A DNA stretch of 64,000 bases, from positions 105,687,026-105,751,025 of the forward strand of contig CM066051.1 of the NCBI GenBank assembly GCA_033557465.1. Reading direction: 5' to 3'. Origin of the DNA: Ichthyophis bannanicus (lineage: Eukaryota; Chordata; Amphibia; Gymnophiona; Ichthyophiidae). Numbering within the stretch: the first letter of the stretch is position 1; every line of letters starts with the position of its first letter. Positions 50,672 through 62,800 of this stretch are shown one piece after another. Made by a program: the position numbers and the translations under genes. The notes beneath the pieces are model-generated. The model was not told the origin of the DNA. It worked only from the letters and a program-made list of their open reading frames with translations, and searched no databases.

Positions 50672-53600
50672 CTCCTCTCACTCTCAGTACTCGCTCTCAG
50701 AAATGAGGGTTGCTTTACACTCGCCTGTCCAGTATTTTGTTAGTGTTCCTCCTTGACACGTTTTCTCCTTTCACTCTCAGTACTCGCTCTCAGAAATGAG
50801 GGTTGCTTTACACTCGCCTGTCCAGTATTTTGTTAGTGTTCCTCCTTGACACGTTTTCTCCTTTCACTCTCAGTACTCGCTCTCAGAAATGAGGGTTGCT
50901 TTACACTCGCCTGTCCAGTATTTTGTTAGTGTTCCTCCTTGACACGTTTTCTCCTTTCACTCTCAGTACTCGCTCTCAGAAATGAGGGTTGTTTTACACT
51001 CGCCTGTCCAGTATTTTGTTAGTGTTCCTCCTTGACACGTTTTCTCCTCTCACTCTCAGTACTCGCTCTCAGAAATGAGGGTTGCTTTACACTCGTCTGT
51101 CCAGTATTTTGTTAGTGTTCCTCCTTGACACATGTTTTCTCCTTTCACTCTCAGTACTCGCTCTCAGAAATGAGGGTTGCTTTACACTCGCCTGTCCAGT
51201 ATTTTGTTAGTGTTCCTCCTTGACACGTTTTCTCCTCTCACTCTCAGTACTCGCTCTCAGAAATGAGGGTTGTTTTACACTCGTCTGTCCAGTATTTTGT
51301 TAGTGTTCCTCCTTGACACGTTTTCTCCTCTCACTCTCAGTACTCGCTCTCAGAAATGAGGGTTGTTTTACACTCGTCTGTCCAGTATTTTGTTAGTGTT
51401 CCTCCTTGACACATGTTTTCTCCTTTCACTCTCAGTACTCGCTCTCAGAAATGAGGGTTGTTTTACACTCGCCTGTCCAGTATTTTGTTAGTGTTCCTCC
51501 TTGACACGTTTTCTCCTTTCACTCTCAGTACTCGCTCTCAGAAATGAGGGTTGTTTTACACTCGTCTGTCCAGTATTTTGTTAGTGTTCCTGCTTGACAC
51601 GTTTTCTCCTTTCACTCTCAGTACTCGCTCTCAGAAATGAGGGTTGTTTTACACTCGCCTGTCCAGTATTTTGTTAGTGTTCCTCCTTGACACGTTTTCT
51701 CCTTTCACTCTCAGTACTTGCTCTCAGAAATGAGGGTTGCTTTACACTCGTCTGTCCAGTATTTTGTTAGTGTTCCTCCTTGACACATGTTTTCTCCTCT
51801 CACTCTCAGTACTCGCTCTCAGAAATGAGGGTTGTTTTACACTCGCCTGTCCAGTATTTTGTTAGTGTTCCTCCTTGACACGTTTTCTCCTTTCACTCTC
51901 AGTATTCGCTCTCAGAAATGAGGGTTGCTTTACACTCGCCTGTCCAGTATTTTGTTAGTGTTCCTCCTTGACACGTTTTCTCCTTTCACTCTCAGTACTC
52001 GCTCTCAGAAATGAGGGTTGCTTTACACTCGTCTGTCCAGTATTTTGTTAGTGTTCCTCCTTGACACATGTTTTCTCCTTTCACTCTCAGTACTCGCTCT
52101 CAGAAATGAGGGTTGCTTTACACTCGCCTGTCCAGTATTTTGTTAGTGTTCCTCCTTGACACATGTTTTCTCCTTTCACTCTCAGTACTCGCTCTCAGAA
52201 ATGAGGGTTGTTTTACACTCGTCTGTCCAGTATTTTGTTAGTGTTCCTCCTTGACACGTTTTCTCCTTTCACTCTCAGTACTCGCTCTCAGAAATGAGGG
52301 TTGCTTTACACTCGCCTGTCCAGTATTTTGTTAGTGTTCCTCCTTGACACGTTTTCTCCTTTCACTCTCAGTATTTGCTCTCAGAAATGAGGGTTGTTTT
52401 ACACTCGTCTGTCCAGTATTTTGTTAGTGTTCCTCCTTGACACATGTTTTCTCCTTTCACTCTCAGTACTCGCTCTCAGAAATGAGGGTTGTTTTACACT
52501 CGTCTGTCCAGTATTTTGTTAGTGTTCCTCCTTGACACATGTTTTCTCCTTTCACTCTCAGTACTCGCTCTCAGAAATGAGGGTTGCTTTACACTCGCCT
52601 GTCCAGTATTTTGTTAGTGTTCCTCCTTGACATGTTTTCTCCTTTCACTCTCAGTACTCGCTCTCAGAAATGAGGGTTGTTTTACACTCGTCTGTCCAGT
52701 ATTTTGTTAGTGTTCCTCCTTGACACATGTTTTCTCCTTTCACTCTCAGTACTCGCTCTCAGAAATGAGGGTTGCTTTACACTCGCCTGTCCAGTATTTT
52801 GTTAGTGTTCCTCCTTGACACGTTTTCTCCTTTCACTCTCAGTACTCGCTCTCAGAAATGAGGGTTGTTTTACACTCGTCTGTCCAGTATTTTGTTAGTG
52901 TTCCTCCTTGACACGTTTTCTCCTTTCACTCTCAGTACTCGCTCTCAGAAATGAGGGTTGCTTTACACTCGTCTGTCCAGTATTTTGTTAGTGTTCCTCC
53001 TTGACACGTTTTCTCCTTTCACTCTCAGTACTCGCTCTCAGAAATGAGGGTTGCTTTACACTCGTCTGTCCAGTATTTTGTTAGTGTTCCTCCTTGACAC
53101 GTTTTCTCCTTTCACTCTCAGTACTCGCTCTCAGAAATGAGGGTTGTTTTACACTCGCCTGTCCAGTATTTTGTTAGTGTTCCTCCTTGACACATGTTTT
53201 CTCCTTTCACTCTCAGTATTCGCTCTCAGAAATGAGGGTTGCTTTACACTCGCCTGTCCAGTATTTTGTTAGTGTTCCTCCTTGACACGTTTTCTCCTTT
53301 CACTCTCAGTACTCGCTCTCAGAAATGAGGGTTGTTTTACACTCGTCTGTCCAGTATTTTGTTAGTGTTCCTCCTTGACACGTTTTCTCCTCTCACTCTC
53401 AGTACTCGCTCTCAGAAATGAGGGTTGCTTTACACTCGTCTGTCCAGTATTTTGTTAGTGTTCCTCCTTGACACGTTTTCTCCTTTCACTCTCAGTACTC
53501 GCTCTCAGAAATGAGGGTTGTTTACACTCGTCTGTCCAGTATTTTGTTAGTGTTCCTCCTTGACACGTTTTCTCCTCTCACTCTCAGTACTCGCTCTCAG

Positions 53601-56600
53601 AAATGAGGGTTGCTTTACACTCGCCTGTCCAGTATTTTGTTAGTGTTCCTCCTTGACACGTTTTCTCCTCTCACTCTCAGTACTCGCTCTCAGAAATGAG
53701 GGTTGCTTTACACTCGCCTGTCCAGTATTTTGTTAGTGTTCCTCCTTGACACGTTTTCTCCTTTCACTCTCAGTACTCGCTCTCAGAAATGAGGGTTGCT
53801 TTACACTCGTCTGTCCAGTATTTTGTTAGTGTTCCTCCTTGACACGTTTTCTCCTTTCACTCTCAGTACTCGCTCTCAGAAATGAGGGTTGCTTTACACT
53901 CGCCTGTCCAGTATTTTGTTAGTGTTCCTCCTTGACACGTTTTCTCCTTTCACTCTCAGTACTCGCTCTCAGAAATGAGGGTTGCTTTACACTCGTCTGT
54001 CCAGTATTTTGTTAGTGTTCCTCCTTGACACGTTTTCTCCTTTCACTCTCAGTACTCGCTCTCAGAAATGAGGGTTGCTTTACACTCGTCTGTCCAGTAT
54101 TTTGTTAGTGTTCCTCCTTGACACGTTTTCTCCTCTCACTCTCAGTACTCGCTCTCAGAAATGAGGGTTGCTTTACACTCGCCTGTCCAGTATTTTGTTA
54201 GTGTTCCTCCTTGACACGTTTTCTCCTTTCACTCTCAGTACTTGCTCTCAGAAATGAGGGTTGCTTTACACTCGCCTGTCCAGTATTTTGTTAGTGTTCC
54301 TCCTTGACACGTTTTCTCCTTTCACTCTCAGTACTCGCTCTCAGAAATGAGGGTTGCTTTACACTCGCCTGTCCAGTATTTTGTTAGTGTTCCTCCTTGA
54401 CACGTTTTCTCCTTTCACTCTCAGTACTCGCTCTCAGAAATGAGGGTTGCTTTACACTCGTCTGTCCAGTATTTTGTTAGTGTTCCTCCTTGACACATGT
54501 TTTCTCCTTTCACTCTCAGTACTCGCTCTCAGAAATGAGGGTTGTTTTACACTCGTCTGTCCAGTATTTTGTTAGTGTTCCTCCTTGACACGTTTTCTCC
54601 TTTCACTCTCAGTACTCGCTCTCAGAAATGAGGGTTGCTTTACACTCGCCTGTCCAGTATTTTGTTAGTGTTCCTCCTTGACACATGTTTTCTCCTTTCA
54701 CTCTCAGTACTCGCTCTCAGAAATGAGGGTTGCTTTACACTCGTCTGTCCAGTATTTTGTTAGTGTTCCTCCTTGACACGTTTTCTCCTTTCACTCTCAG
54801 TACTCGCTCTCAGAAATGAGGGTTGTTTTACACTCGTCTGTCCAGTATTTTGTTAGTGTTCCTCCTTGACACGTTTTCTCCTTTCACTCTCAGTACTCGC
54901 TCTCAGAAATGAGGGTTGCTTTACACTCGCCTGTCCAGTATTTTGTTAGTGTTCCTCCTTGACACGTTTTCTCCTTTCACTCTCAGTACTCGCTCTCAGA
55001 AATGAGGGTTGCTTTACACTCGTCTGTCCAGTATTTTGTTAGTGTTCCTCCTTGACACGTTTTCTCCTTTCACTCTCAGTACTCGCTCTCAGAAATGAGG
55101 GTTGTTTTACACTCGCCTGTCCAGTATTTTGTTAGTGTTCCTCCTTGACACGTTTTCTCCTTTCACTCTCAGTACTCGCTCTCAGAAATGAGGGTTGCTT
55201 TACACTCGCCTGTCCAGTATTTTGTTAGTGTTCCTCCTTGACACGTTTTCTCCTTTCACTCTCAGTACTCGCTCTCAGAAATGAGGGTTGTTTTACACTC
55301 GTCTGTCCAGTATTTTGTTAGTGTTCCTCCTTGAATATATTACTACATTCACTCTCAGTACTCGCTCTCAGAAATGAGGGTTGCTTTACACTCGCCTGTC
55401 CAGTATTTTGTTAGTGTTCCTCCTTGACACGTTTTCTCCTTTCACTCTCAGTACTCGCTCTCAGAAATGAGGGTTGCTTTACACTCGCCTGTCCAGTATT
55501 TTGTTAGTGTTCCTCCTTGACACGTTTTCTCCTCTCACTCTCAGTACTCGCTCTCAGAAATGAGGGTTGCTTTACACTCGCCTGTCCAGTATTTTGTTAG
55601 TGTTCCTCCTTGACACATGTTTTCTCCTTTCACTCTCAGTACTCGCTCTCAGAAATGAGGGTTGCTTTACACTCGTCTGTCCAGTATTTTGTTAGTGTTC
55701 CTCCTTGACACGTTTTTTTCTCCTTTCACTCTCAGTACTCGCTCTCAGAAATGAGGGTTGTTTTACACTCGCCTGTCCAGTATTTTGTTAGTGTTCCTCC
55801 TTGACACGTTTTCTCCTTTCACTCTCAGTACTCGCTCTCAGAAATGAGGGTTGCTTTACACTCGCCTGTTCAGTATTTTGTTAGTGTTCCTCCTTGACAC
55901 GTTTTCTCCTTTCACTCTCAGTACTCGCTCTCAGAAATGAGGGTTGCTTTACACTCGCCTGTCCAGTATTTTGTTAGTGTTCCTCCTTGACACGTTTTCT
56001 CCTTTCACTCTCAGTACTAGCTCTCAGAAATGAGGGTTGCTTTACACTCGTCTGTCCAGTATTTTGTTAGTGTTCCTCCTTGACACGTTTTCTCCTTTCA
56101 CTCTCAGTACTCGCTCTCAGAAATGAGGGTTGTTTTACACTCGCCTGTCCAGTATTTTGTTAGTGTTCCTCCTTGACACATGTTTTCCTCCTCTCACTCT
56201 CAGTACTCGCTCTCAGAAATGAGGGTTGTTTTACACTCGTCTGTCCAGTATTTTGTTAGTGTTCCTCCTTGACACGTTTTCTCCTTTCACTCTCAGTACT
56301 CGCTCTCAGAAATGAGGGTTGTTTTACACTCGCCTGTCCAGTATTTTGTTAGTGTTCCTCCTTGACACATGTTTTCTCCTTTCACTCTCAGTACTCGCTC
56401 TCAGAAATGAGGGTTGTTTTACACTCGTCTGTCCAGTATTTTGTTAGTGTTCCTCCTTGACACATGTTTTCTCCTTTCACTCTCAGTACTCGCTCTCAGA
56501 AATGAGGGTTGCTTTACACTCGCCTGTCCAGTATTTTGTTAGTGTTCCTCCTTGACACGTTTTCTCCTCTCACTCTCAGTATTCGCTCTCAGAAATGAGG

Positions 56601-57965
56601 GTTGCTTTACACTCGCCTGTCCAGTATTTTGTTAGTGTTCCTCCTTGACACATGTTTTCTCCTTTCACTCTCAGTACTCGCTCTCAGAAATGAGGGTTGT
56701 TTTACACTCGCCTGTCCAGTATTTTGTTAGTGTTCCTCCTTGACACGTTTTCTCCTTTCACTCTCAGTACTCGCTCTCAGAAATGAGGGTTGCTTTACAC
56801 TCGCCTGTCCAGTATTTTGTTAGTGTTCCTCCTTGACACGTTTTCTCCTTTCACTCTCAGTACTCGCTCTCAGAAATGAGGGTTGCTTTACACTCGTCTG
56901 TCCAGTATTTTGTTAGTGTTCCTCCTTGACATGTTTTCTCCTCTCACTCTCAGTACTCGCTCTCAGAAATGAGGGTTGCTTTACACTCGCCTGTCCAGTA
57001 TTTTGTTAGTGTTCCTCCTTGACACATGTTTTCTCCTTTCACTCTCAGTACTCGCTCTCAGAAATGAGGGTTGCTTTACACTCGCCTGTCCAGTATTTTG
57101 TTAGTGTTCCTCCTTGACACGTTTTCTCCTTTCACTCTCAGTACTCGCTCTCAGAAATGAGGGTTGTTTTACACTCGTCTGTCCAGTATTTTGTTAGTGT
57201 TCCTCCTTGACACGTTTTCTCCTTTCACTCTCAGTACTTGCTCTCAGAAATGAGGGTTGCTTTACACTCGCCTGTCCAGTATTTTGTTAGTGTTCCTCCT
57301 TGACACATGTTTTCTCCTTTCACTCTCAGTACTCGCTCTCAGAAATGAGGGTTGCTTTACACTCGTCTGTCCAGTATTTTGTTAGTGTTCCTCCTTGACA
57401 CGTTTTCTCCTTTCACTCTCAGTACTCGCTCTCAGAAATGAGGGTTGTTTTACACTCGTCTGTCCAGTATTTTGTTAGTGTTCCTCCTTGACACGTTTTC
57501 TCCTTTCACTCTCAGTACTCGCTCTCAGAAATGAGGGTTGCTTTACACTCGTCTGTCCAGTATTTTGTTAGTGTTCCTCCTTGACACGTTTTCTCCTCTC
57601 ACTCTCAGTACTCGCTCTCAGAAATGAGGGTTGCTTTACACTCGTCTGTCCAGTATTTTGTTAGTGTTCCTCCTTGACACGTTTTCTCCTTTCACTCTCA
57701 GTACTCGCTCTCAGAAATGAGGGTTGTTTTACACTCGTCTGTCCAGTATTTTGTTAGTGTTCCTCCTTGACACGTTTTCTCCTCTCACTCTCAGTATTCG
57801 CTCTCAGAAATGAGGGTTGCTTTACACTCGCCTGTCCAGTATTTTGTTAGTGTTCCTCCTTGACACACGTTTTCTCCTTTCACTCTCAGTACTCGCTCTC
57901 AGAAATGAGGGTTGCTTTACACTCGCCTGTCCAGTATTTTGTTAGTGTTCCTCCTTGACACACTT
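50672..57965 (+). repeat. 93-bp satellite array, about 78 copies
   Basis: The unit runs from cactctcagtactcgctctc through agaaatgagggttg, tttacactcg, tgtccagtattttgttagtg and ttcctccttgacac to gttttctcctt. The period is 93, or 95 where cacgtttt is cacatgtttt. Copies differ at a few recurring positions (gttgc/gttgt, actcgc/actcgt, ctttc/ctctc). They are otherwise nearly identical across 7.3 kb. One unit near 55335 has a replaced segment (aatatattactacattc), and one near 55712 has extra t bases. All frames contain stops, so it is not coding. No spacer-like unique sequence exists. Confidence 0.97.
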
Positions 57966-58644
57966 TTGCACACATATTGTTATGCATACCTCGATCCTCA
58001 CAAGCTATTACTGGCTCTGTCTGATGTCTTGTAATACAATGCTCTTGGTTTCAACAGTAGCAGATTGTTTAATGGTCCTCCTCATCCCACACTGGTGCTT
58101 ACATACACCTTTAACTTTTTCATGCACTTATTAGGTTCAGTAAACCGCCGAGCTAAGGTTTTTTTGGAATAAATGAGTGTGCCAGTTTTTATAAACGGCC
58201 AGAAGAAGCTGAGATGAGAACCGCAACAAGTTAAGTGGAACTGTGATTCATGAGTGTGCAAGTCCTATGAACTGTCCAGTTGGAGGAAAATCATACTAAG
58301 TCAAGTGGACATGTGATTCATTAGTGTACAAGTTTCATTGAAGAACAATGACTGTGCAGGTCTTATGAATTATTCAGTTGAAGAAAATATTTTTATATAT
58401 ATTTTTGACATTAATAAAACTAGTGAAGTTAGTTAATTTGCTGTGGGTCCCAATAGACATTTTTGTTTGCAGTTTTGGCACCTTGCGTGGTGTATATGGT
58501 TTGATTATTTTGTTTACTTGTTTACAAGTGTCATGGGTCTATTCTATGCACTTTCCAGTCACATTTCTTAGGAGATTTAAGGTTTATTAGTTTTCACTTA
58601 ACCTTGCCACTCCCAGTTGGGTTTTTTTATTGTATTTTTTTCTT
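57966..58644 (+). other. Right interior of the TIR unit
   Basis: Non-coding. 58215-58375 contains decayed tandem copies of about 70 bases (tgtgattcatgagtgtgcaa and tgtgattcattagtgtacaa). A/T-rich at 58380-58440. Nothing else recognised. Confidence 0.6.
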
Positions 58645-58935
58645 GTTTTTAATTATTTATTAGACAACATATTATGCTTTTATACTTATATGTATTTATT
58701 ATATTAGTTCACTGCATGTTTGTGTTTTTATTTTTGAGGCTTGTACCCCCCTGAAGAAGGCCACAGGGCTGAAACGTGTTGGGGTTTGTGTTTCATTAAA
58801 GTGTTTGAACCCCCACTTGTTCTTTGCACCTGTTGTTTATCCTGCACGCGTGGTTTGCTCTCCTTTTGGATTTCCTAGTAATCTGCTCCAACACATTCAT
58901 GATTTTTTAGGCCTCTAGTAGCCAATTCTTCTCCA
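58645..58935 (-). repeat. Right terminal inverted repeat
   Basis: Reverse complement of 43440-43730: tacccccctgaagaagg, gaaacgtgttggggttt, catgattttttaggcct and ccaattcttctcca at the outer end. 58936-59350 outside it shows no supported feature; a c-run of 11 lies near 59110. Confidence 0.85.
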
Positions 58936-59366
58936 AGCTCATCGGATGGAGTACAGGAAATGGGGCTTTGCAGTCTGACTGGCATTTAAGCAGGGGATGT
59001 CCGGCCTCGCGGCTGAAGGACTCATGCAGACTTCACACATGGGCTGGGCAGAAAAGAAAACAGTGCAGAGCATCACTGCAGCATGAGGTGAGATCGAGGC
59101 GACAAACAGCCCCCCCCCCCCAGGCTCTTCAAATGCCTTCATTCCTGCACCTGCTCAACTAGGCTGTCTATATGCTGAAAAAAGTAATAACCACAGGATT
59201 AGATAGTACTGTGGATTTCCTTGCCATCGTCCTTCTACGTATTTATTAAATCAACTGTGATCATGCTATGATCACTATTGCTAAGTGGCCCCAAAACCCT
59301 TATCTTGTAACAGATCCTGTGTTCCACTAAGGACTAGATTCATGAACCAGCTACTGCAAGAAACAG

Positions 59367-59627
59367 TCATTTAATTTCATCTAGAAACTTTATCATTCTA
59401 GCATCTTCTGCTGTGACATTGACCCAGTCGATACCGGGGTAATGGAAGTCACCCATTATTACTGTGTTGTAACTTTTGTTAGCTTTCCTGATTTCTTTCA
59501 ACATTTCATCATCCATCTGTTCACTCTGGCCAGGCGGTCTGCAGTACACCACCACTGCCATCGCTTTCCCTGTTTTACATGGAATTTCCATCCATAGGGA
59601 TTCTAGAGTGAATTCTGTTTCCTGCAA
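59367..59627 (-). pseudogene. CR1 ORF2 endonuclease fragment
   Basis: Open stretch of 86 codons with TLESLWMEIPCKTGKAMAVV, VVYCRPPGQSEQMDDEML and VIMGDFHYPGIDW, the middle blocks of the AP-like endonuclease of CR1 (Y-x-P-P and GDF-x-YP). Stops bound it on both sides. It is non-functional alone. Confidence 0.75.
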
Positions 59628-60228
59628 AACTTTATTCCTATGTGACTCAATGCCTCTCTAACATAGAGCGCAACCCCTCTACCAATTTGATTTACCCTAT
59701 CATTGCGATATAGTTTGCACCCAGGTATCAGAGTGTCCCACTGGTTGCCCTCCTTCCACTAGGTCTCCGAGATACAATCATATCTAACCTTTCATTTAGT
59801 GCTATATATTCTAACTCTCCCATCTTATGTTTCATACTTTTAGCATTAGCATTTGCATACAGGCATTTTAAAGGTTGTATTTAATTCATATTAATCGGTT
59901 GATAGGCGTAATTTGGAATCTTTTAGTTCTGTACTTAAGGGCCTCTAGGTTACTTTTATCTTTATTGGAACCTTTCTGTCGGGATGCCAACTTCTCTCTT
60001 TTGCTAGTATCCGTCAAGGATACATCCTTCCGAACTATGCATCCCGGGCGACTGTCAGCTTTCCCCTGTTATCTAGTTTAAAAACTGCTCTATCTCCTTT
60101 TTAAAGGTTAATGCCAGCAGCCTGGTTCCATCCCGGTTAAGGTGGAGCCCATCCTCTAGGAAAAGCCCCTCCCTTCCCCTGAATGTTCCCCAGTTCCTAA
60201 CAAATCCAAAACCCTCTTCTGTGCACCA

Positions 60229-60560
60229 TCATATCATCCACACATTGAGACTCCGGAGCTCTGCCTGCCTTTTGTGTTCTGCATGTGGAACGGGAAACCC
60301 AGAGAATGCTACCCTGGAGGTTCTGGATTTCAACTTCCTACTTGAAAGCCTAAATTTGGCCTCCAGAACTTCCCTACCACACTTTCCTATGTCACTGGTG
60401 CCAACATGTACCAAGACAACAGACTACTCCCCAGTGCTATCTAATACCTTGCCTAGGTGGCGCGTGAGGTTCGCTACCTTCGCACCAGGCAGGCATGTTA
60501 CCAGGCGATCCTCACATCCACCAGCCACCTAGCTATCTACATGCTTAATGATTGAATCAC
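60229..60560 (-). pseudogene. CR1 ORF1 esterase-like fragment
   Basis: Contains IVGDSIIKHVDS (GDS block) near 60540 and VHVGTSDIGKCG near 60405, where the Asn of the usual GTND is Ser, then SGFPVPHAEHKRQAELRS. Two frames are needed. A third copy of the domain seen at 6797 and 34320. Confidence 0.7.
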
Positions 60561-60602
60561 CAACTATAAAGGCCATCCTAACCCTCCCCTCATGAGCACG
60601 TG

Positions 60603-60824
60603 TACAGCAGCCGATGACTGGGTCAGGGTATCTATGCCCTCCGACATCATCTCTGTGTGGTGAATGAAGAAGCGGAACAGTGGGTTCACCCCTAAAGAAA
60701 GGCATGGGGAGGGGTGGCCTGCACAGAGCGGCAGGTGCACCTACTCTTGCCATCTTACTGGGCAGACTAGATGGACCATACTGGTCTTTATCTGCTGTCA
60801 TTTACTATGTTGCTATGTTGTGTT
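60603..60824 (+). mobile_element. CR1 3' UTR end, plus strand
   Basis: Ends actgggcagactagatggac ... ctttatctgctgtcatttac and tatgttgctatgttg, the CR1 tail. It directly abuts the minus-strand CR1 ORF1 near 60600. Confidence 0.65.
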
Positions 60825-62800
60825 ACTTTGGCATTGGAGCGGGTCACCATCAGATCAATTCTGAGGTGACCCCAGCAGAGCAGAATTAACTGAAACGCTT
60901 CTTGACTCAACTCCCACTGAACTGGGATTCAGAGTGTGCCGGATGAGGACATCAGCTTCCACACTGTCCACTCCAGTTATGTGCTGAGCCGACAAGGCTA
61001 GGTTCTTCTCCGCCAAGGCAAACAGGAAAGCCATCTCCAGAGCTACTCTAGCACTTCTTGTGCCGGCCCTGCCTATTGATGCAAGCCACCACTGAGGTAT
61101 TGTCTGAAAACACTTGAACTGCCCTGCCCACGACCAAGGGCTGGAAAAGCAGAAGAGTCAACTTGATGGCCCTTGCCTCAAGGCAGTTGATGAACCACAC
61201 TGCTTCCCTGCGGTTCCAATGGCCCTAGGCCATACGGTCTCAGCAATGGACTCCCCATCCCGGCATCATCAGCAGGATCCAGGAGAATTCATCCACTGCA
61301 GGCTGTACTTCAACATCAACGGGAGCAGGAGCCTGAGCTCAAATTCCTGGGAAATCAGGGACCATCAAGTCAACAAGGACCACTGGAGTGACTGCATGTG
61401 AGCACATGCCCACAGGACCATCTCGATGGTCACTGCCAGCAATCCGAGGAGATGAATATAATCCAAGACTCTGGGGGTCTGCTGCGCACAGAACATCGCC
61501 AGGCAATTCAACAGTCTTCTGGCATTCTCCTCTGGCAGAAAAGCTTTGCCCACTCGAGTGTGGAAACATGCTCCCAGAAACTCCAAGAAATGGCAAGGCA
61601 AAAGTGAGCTCTTCCTGTTTGATCACCCAGTTGAGGCTTCCTAAAAGAACTCCATTCGGAACGTCATCAGAGATGCTTCCAACAGGGAACGGGTCAGGAT
61701 GAGCCAGTCGTCCAGGTAGGAATGGACAACGATCCTTTGGCGCTGCAGCCATCACCACCATGACCTTGGAGAACGTCCTTTGGGGCGGTGGAGAGCCTGA
61801 AAGGAAGGGCAGCCAACTGAAAGTGAGAGCCAATGGCAAAATGCATATATCTCTACTGATCGGCCAGATCCAGAGAAGTCAAGAATTCTCCTTGGTGCAC
61901 TGCTTTAATCATGGAGTGCAAGGTTTCCATCCGAAAGCACAGAATGTGCATGTGCTTATTGACTCCTTTAAGGTCCATGATGGGGCAAGGGCATATACTC
62001 CATCTACTTTGTGGTGCCAAAGAAGGACTGTTCCTTCTAGCCCATCATGGACCTCAAAGGAATACTCGGGGGCTCATCTGGGGGGACAGGCACCACCGCT
62101 TTTAGGTGAAGCAATTTGTTCAAGGTGGTCTGCACCATGGCACCTTTGATCGCAGACCCACAGTGGGAAATGATGAAGGCATCGGAAATCAGCTCCTTGC
62201 ATTCCAAGATATAGTCAAATTGAATGGTGTCTAGCGCCTAGTGATCCATGGTAATTCAGGCCCATACCTAAAAGAAAAGGTGAAGCTTGCTGCCCACCAG
62301 GGAATGGGCCCCTAAACCTTCATTGTGTGGCTGGAAGGGTCCTTCTCCTCTGGAGGGGGCCATGTCCCTGGGTCCACATGCTCTATGAAAGGACTGAGAT
62401 CGAGTCTGATGCCCTGAAGCATAGGGAAAGAAAGGTTTTCTAGGTCAGTAATGATGATAGTGCTGAGACCCCTGAGAATCCAGCCAGTGCTCACTTGTTG
62501 GTTGGGCAGATGCTGACCAGAAAGGGGCACTCACCTGCTTTGTGGCCCCCCTGGACCTGTCTTCCGGGAGGCAGTAAGATTTTGTCTCGCCTAGGTCCTT
62601 CACCAGTTTCTCCAAATCTGTTCCAACAGAAGCTTCCTCTTAAAGGCCAGTTGAACCAACTGGGCTTTGGAGGATGTGTCCGCTGCCCAGTGACGAAGCC
62701 AAACCTAATGCCTTGACACAGTAATCAGGGGACCATCTGTGGCTACCAGACACACCAGGTCATACATGGCATCAGAAAAGATGGGACCTAGTCTGTGGAC
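60825..62800 (-). mobile_element. DIRS retrotransposon, family C, decayed (copy C2)
   Basis: Aligns with 2690-4800 of C1 (gggtcaccatcagatca near 60840; tgctgagccgacaaggct near 60980). RT/RNase H connection pieces are at 61365-61601 (FLEFLGACFHTRVGKAFLPE, DYIHLLGLLAVTIEMV). RT palm remains around 61700-62060 and gag around 62560-62790. The recombinase half and the ends are missing. All frames are broken. Confidence 0.7.

Larger units (their letters stand above)
43440..58935. mobile_element. 15.5-kb unit with ~290-bp terminal inverted repeats
   Basis: Inverted ends at 43440-43730 and 58645-58935. Between them are a left interior (43735-44718), an L1-type LINE (44732-50588), a short spacer, the 93-bp satellite (50672-57965) and a right interior (57966-58644). 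Without the LINE and its target duplication the unit is about 9.6 kb, three quarters of it satellite. No transposase gene is visible. The flanks show no obvious target duplication (gtagggta on the left, agctcatc on the right), so mobility as a unit is inferred from the repeats only. Confidence 0.6.
59350..60600 (-). mobile_element. CR1 LINE fragment, minus strand
   Basis: Order on the minus strand: esterase-like ORF1 (60560-60229), end of ORF1 with GLHLNRDGTRLLA-like text near 60120, the inter-ORF region (shared gacagtcgcccgggatgcat with the copy at 35250), and the ORF2 endonuclease to 59367. It ends in the endonuclease gene, so the 3' half is absent. It is a copy of the family at 34320. Confidence 0.7.

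Noticed and set aside
50672..57965. CRISPR-like array
   Set aside because: The units are contiguous with no unique spacers, and the context is vertebrate.
58939..59142. Possible extra zswim4 exon (pyrimidine tract, AG, then a Cys-rich 34-codon frame)
   Set aside because: The acceptor-like tract is suggestive, but the peptide matches no part of ZSWIM proteins that I know, and no convincing donor follows.
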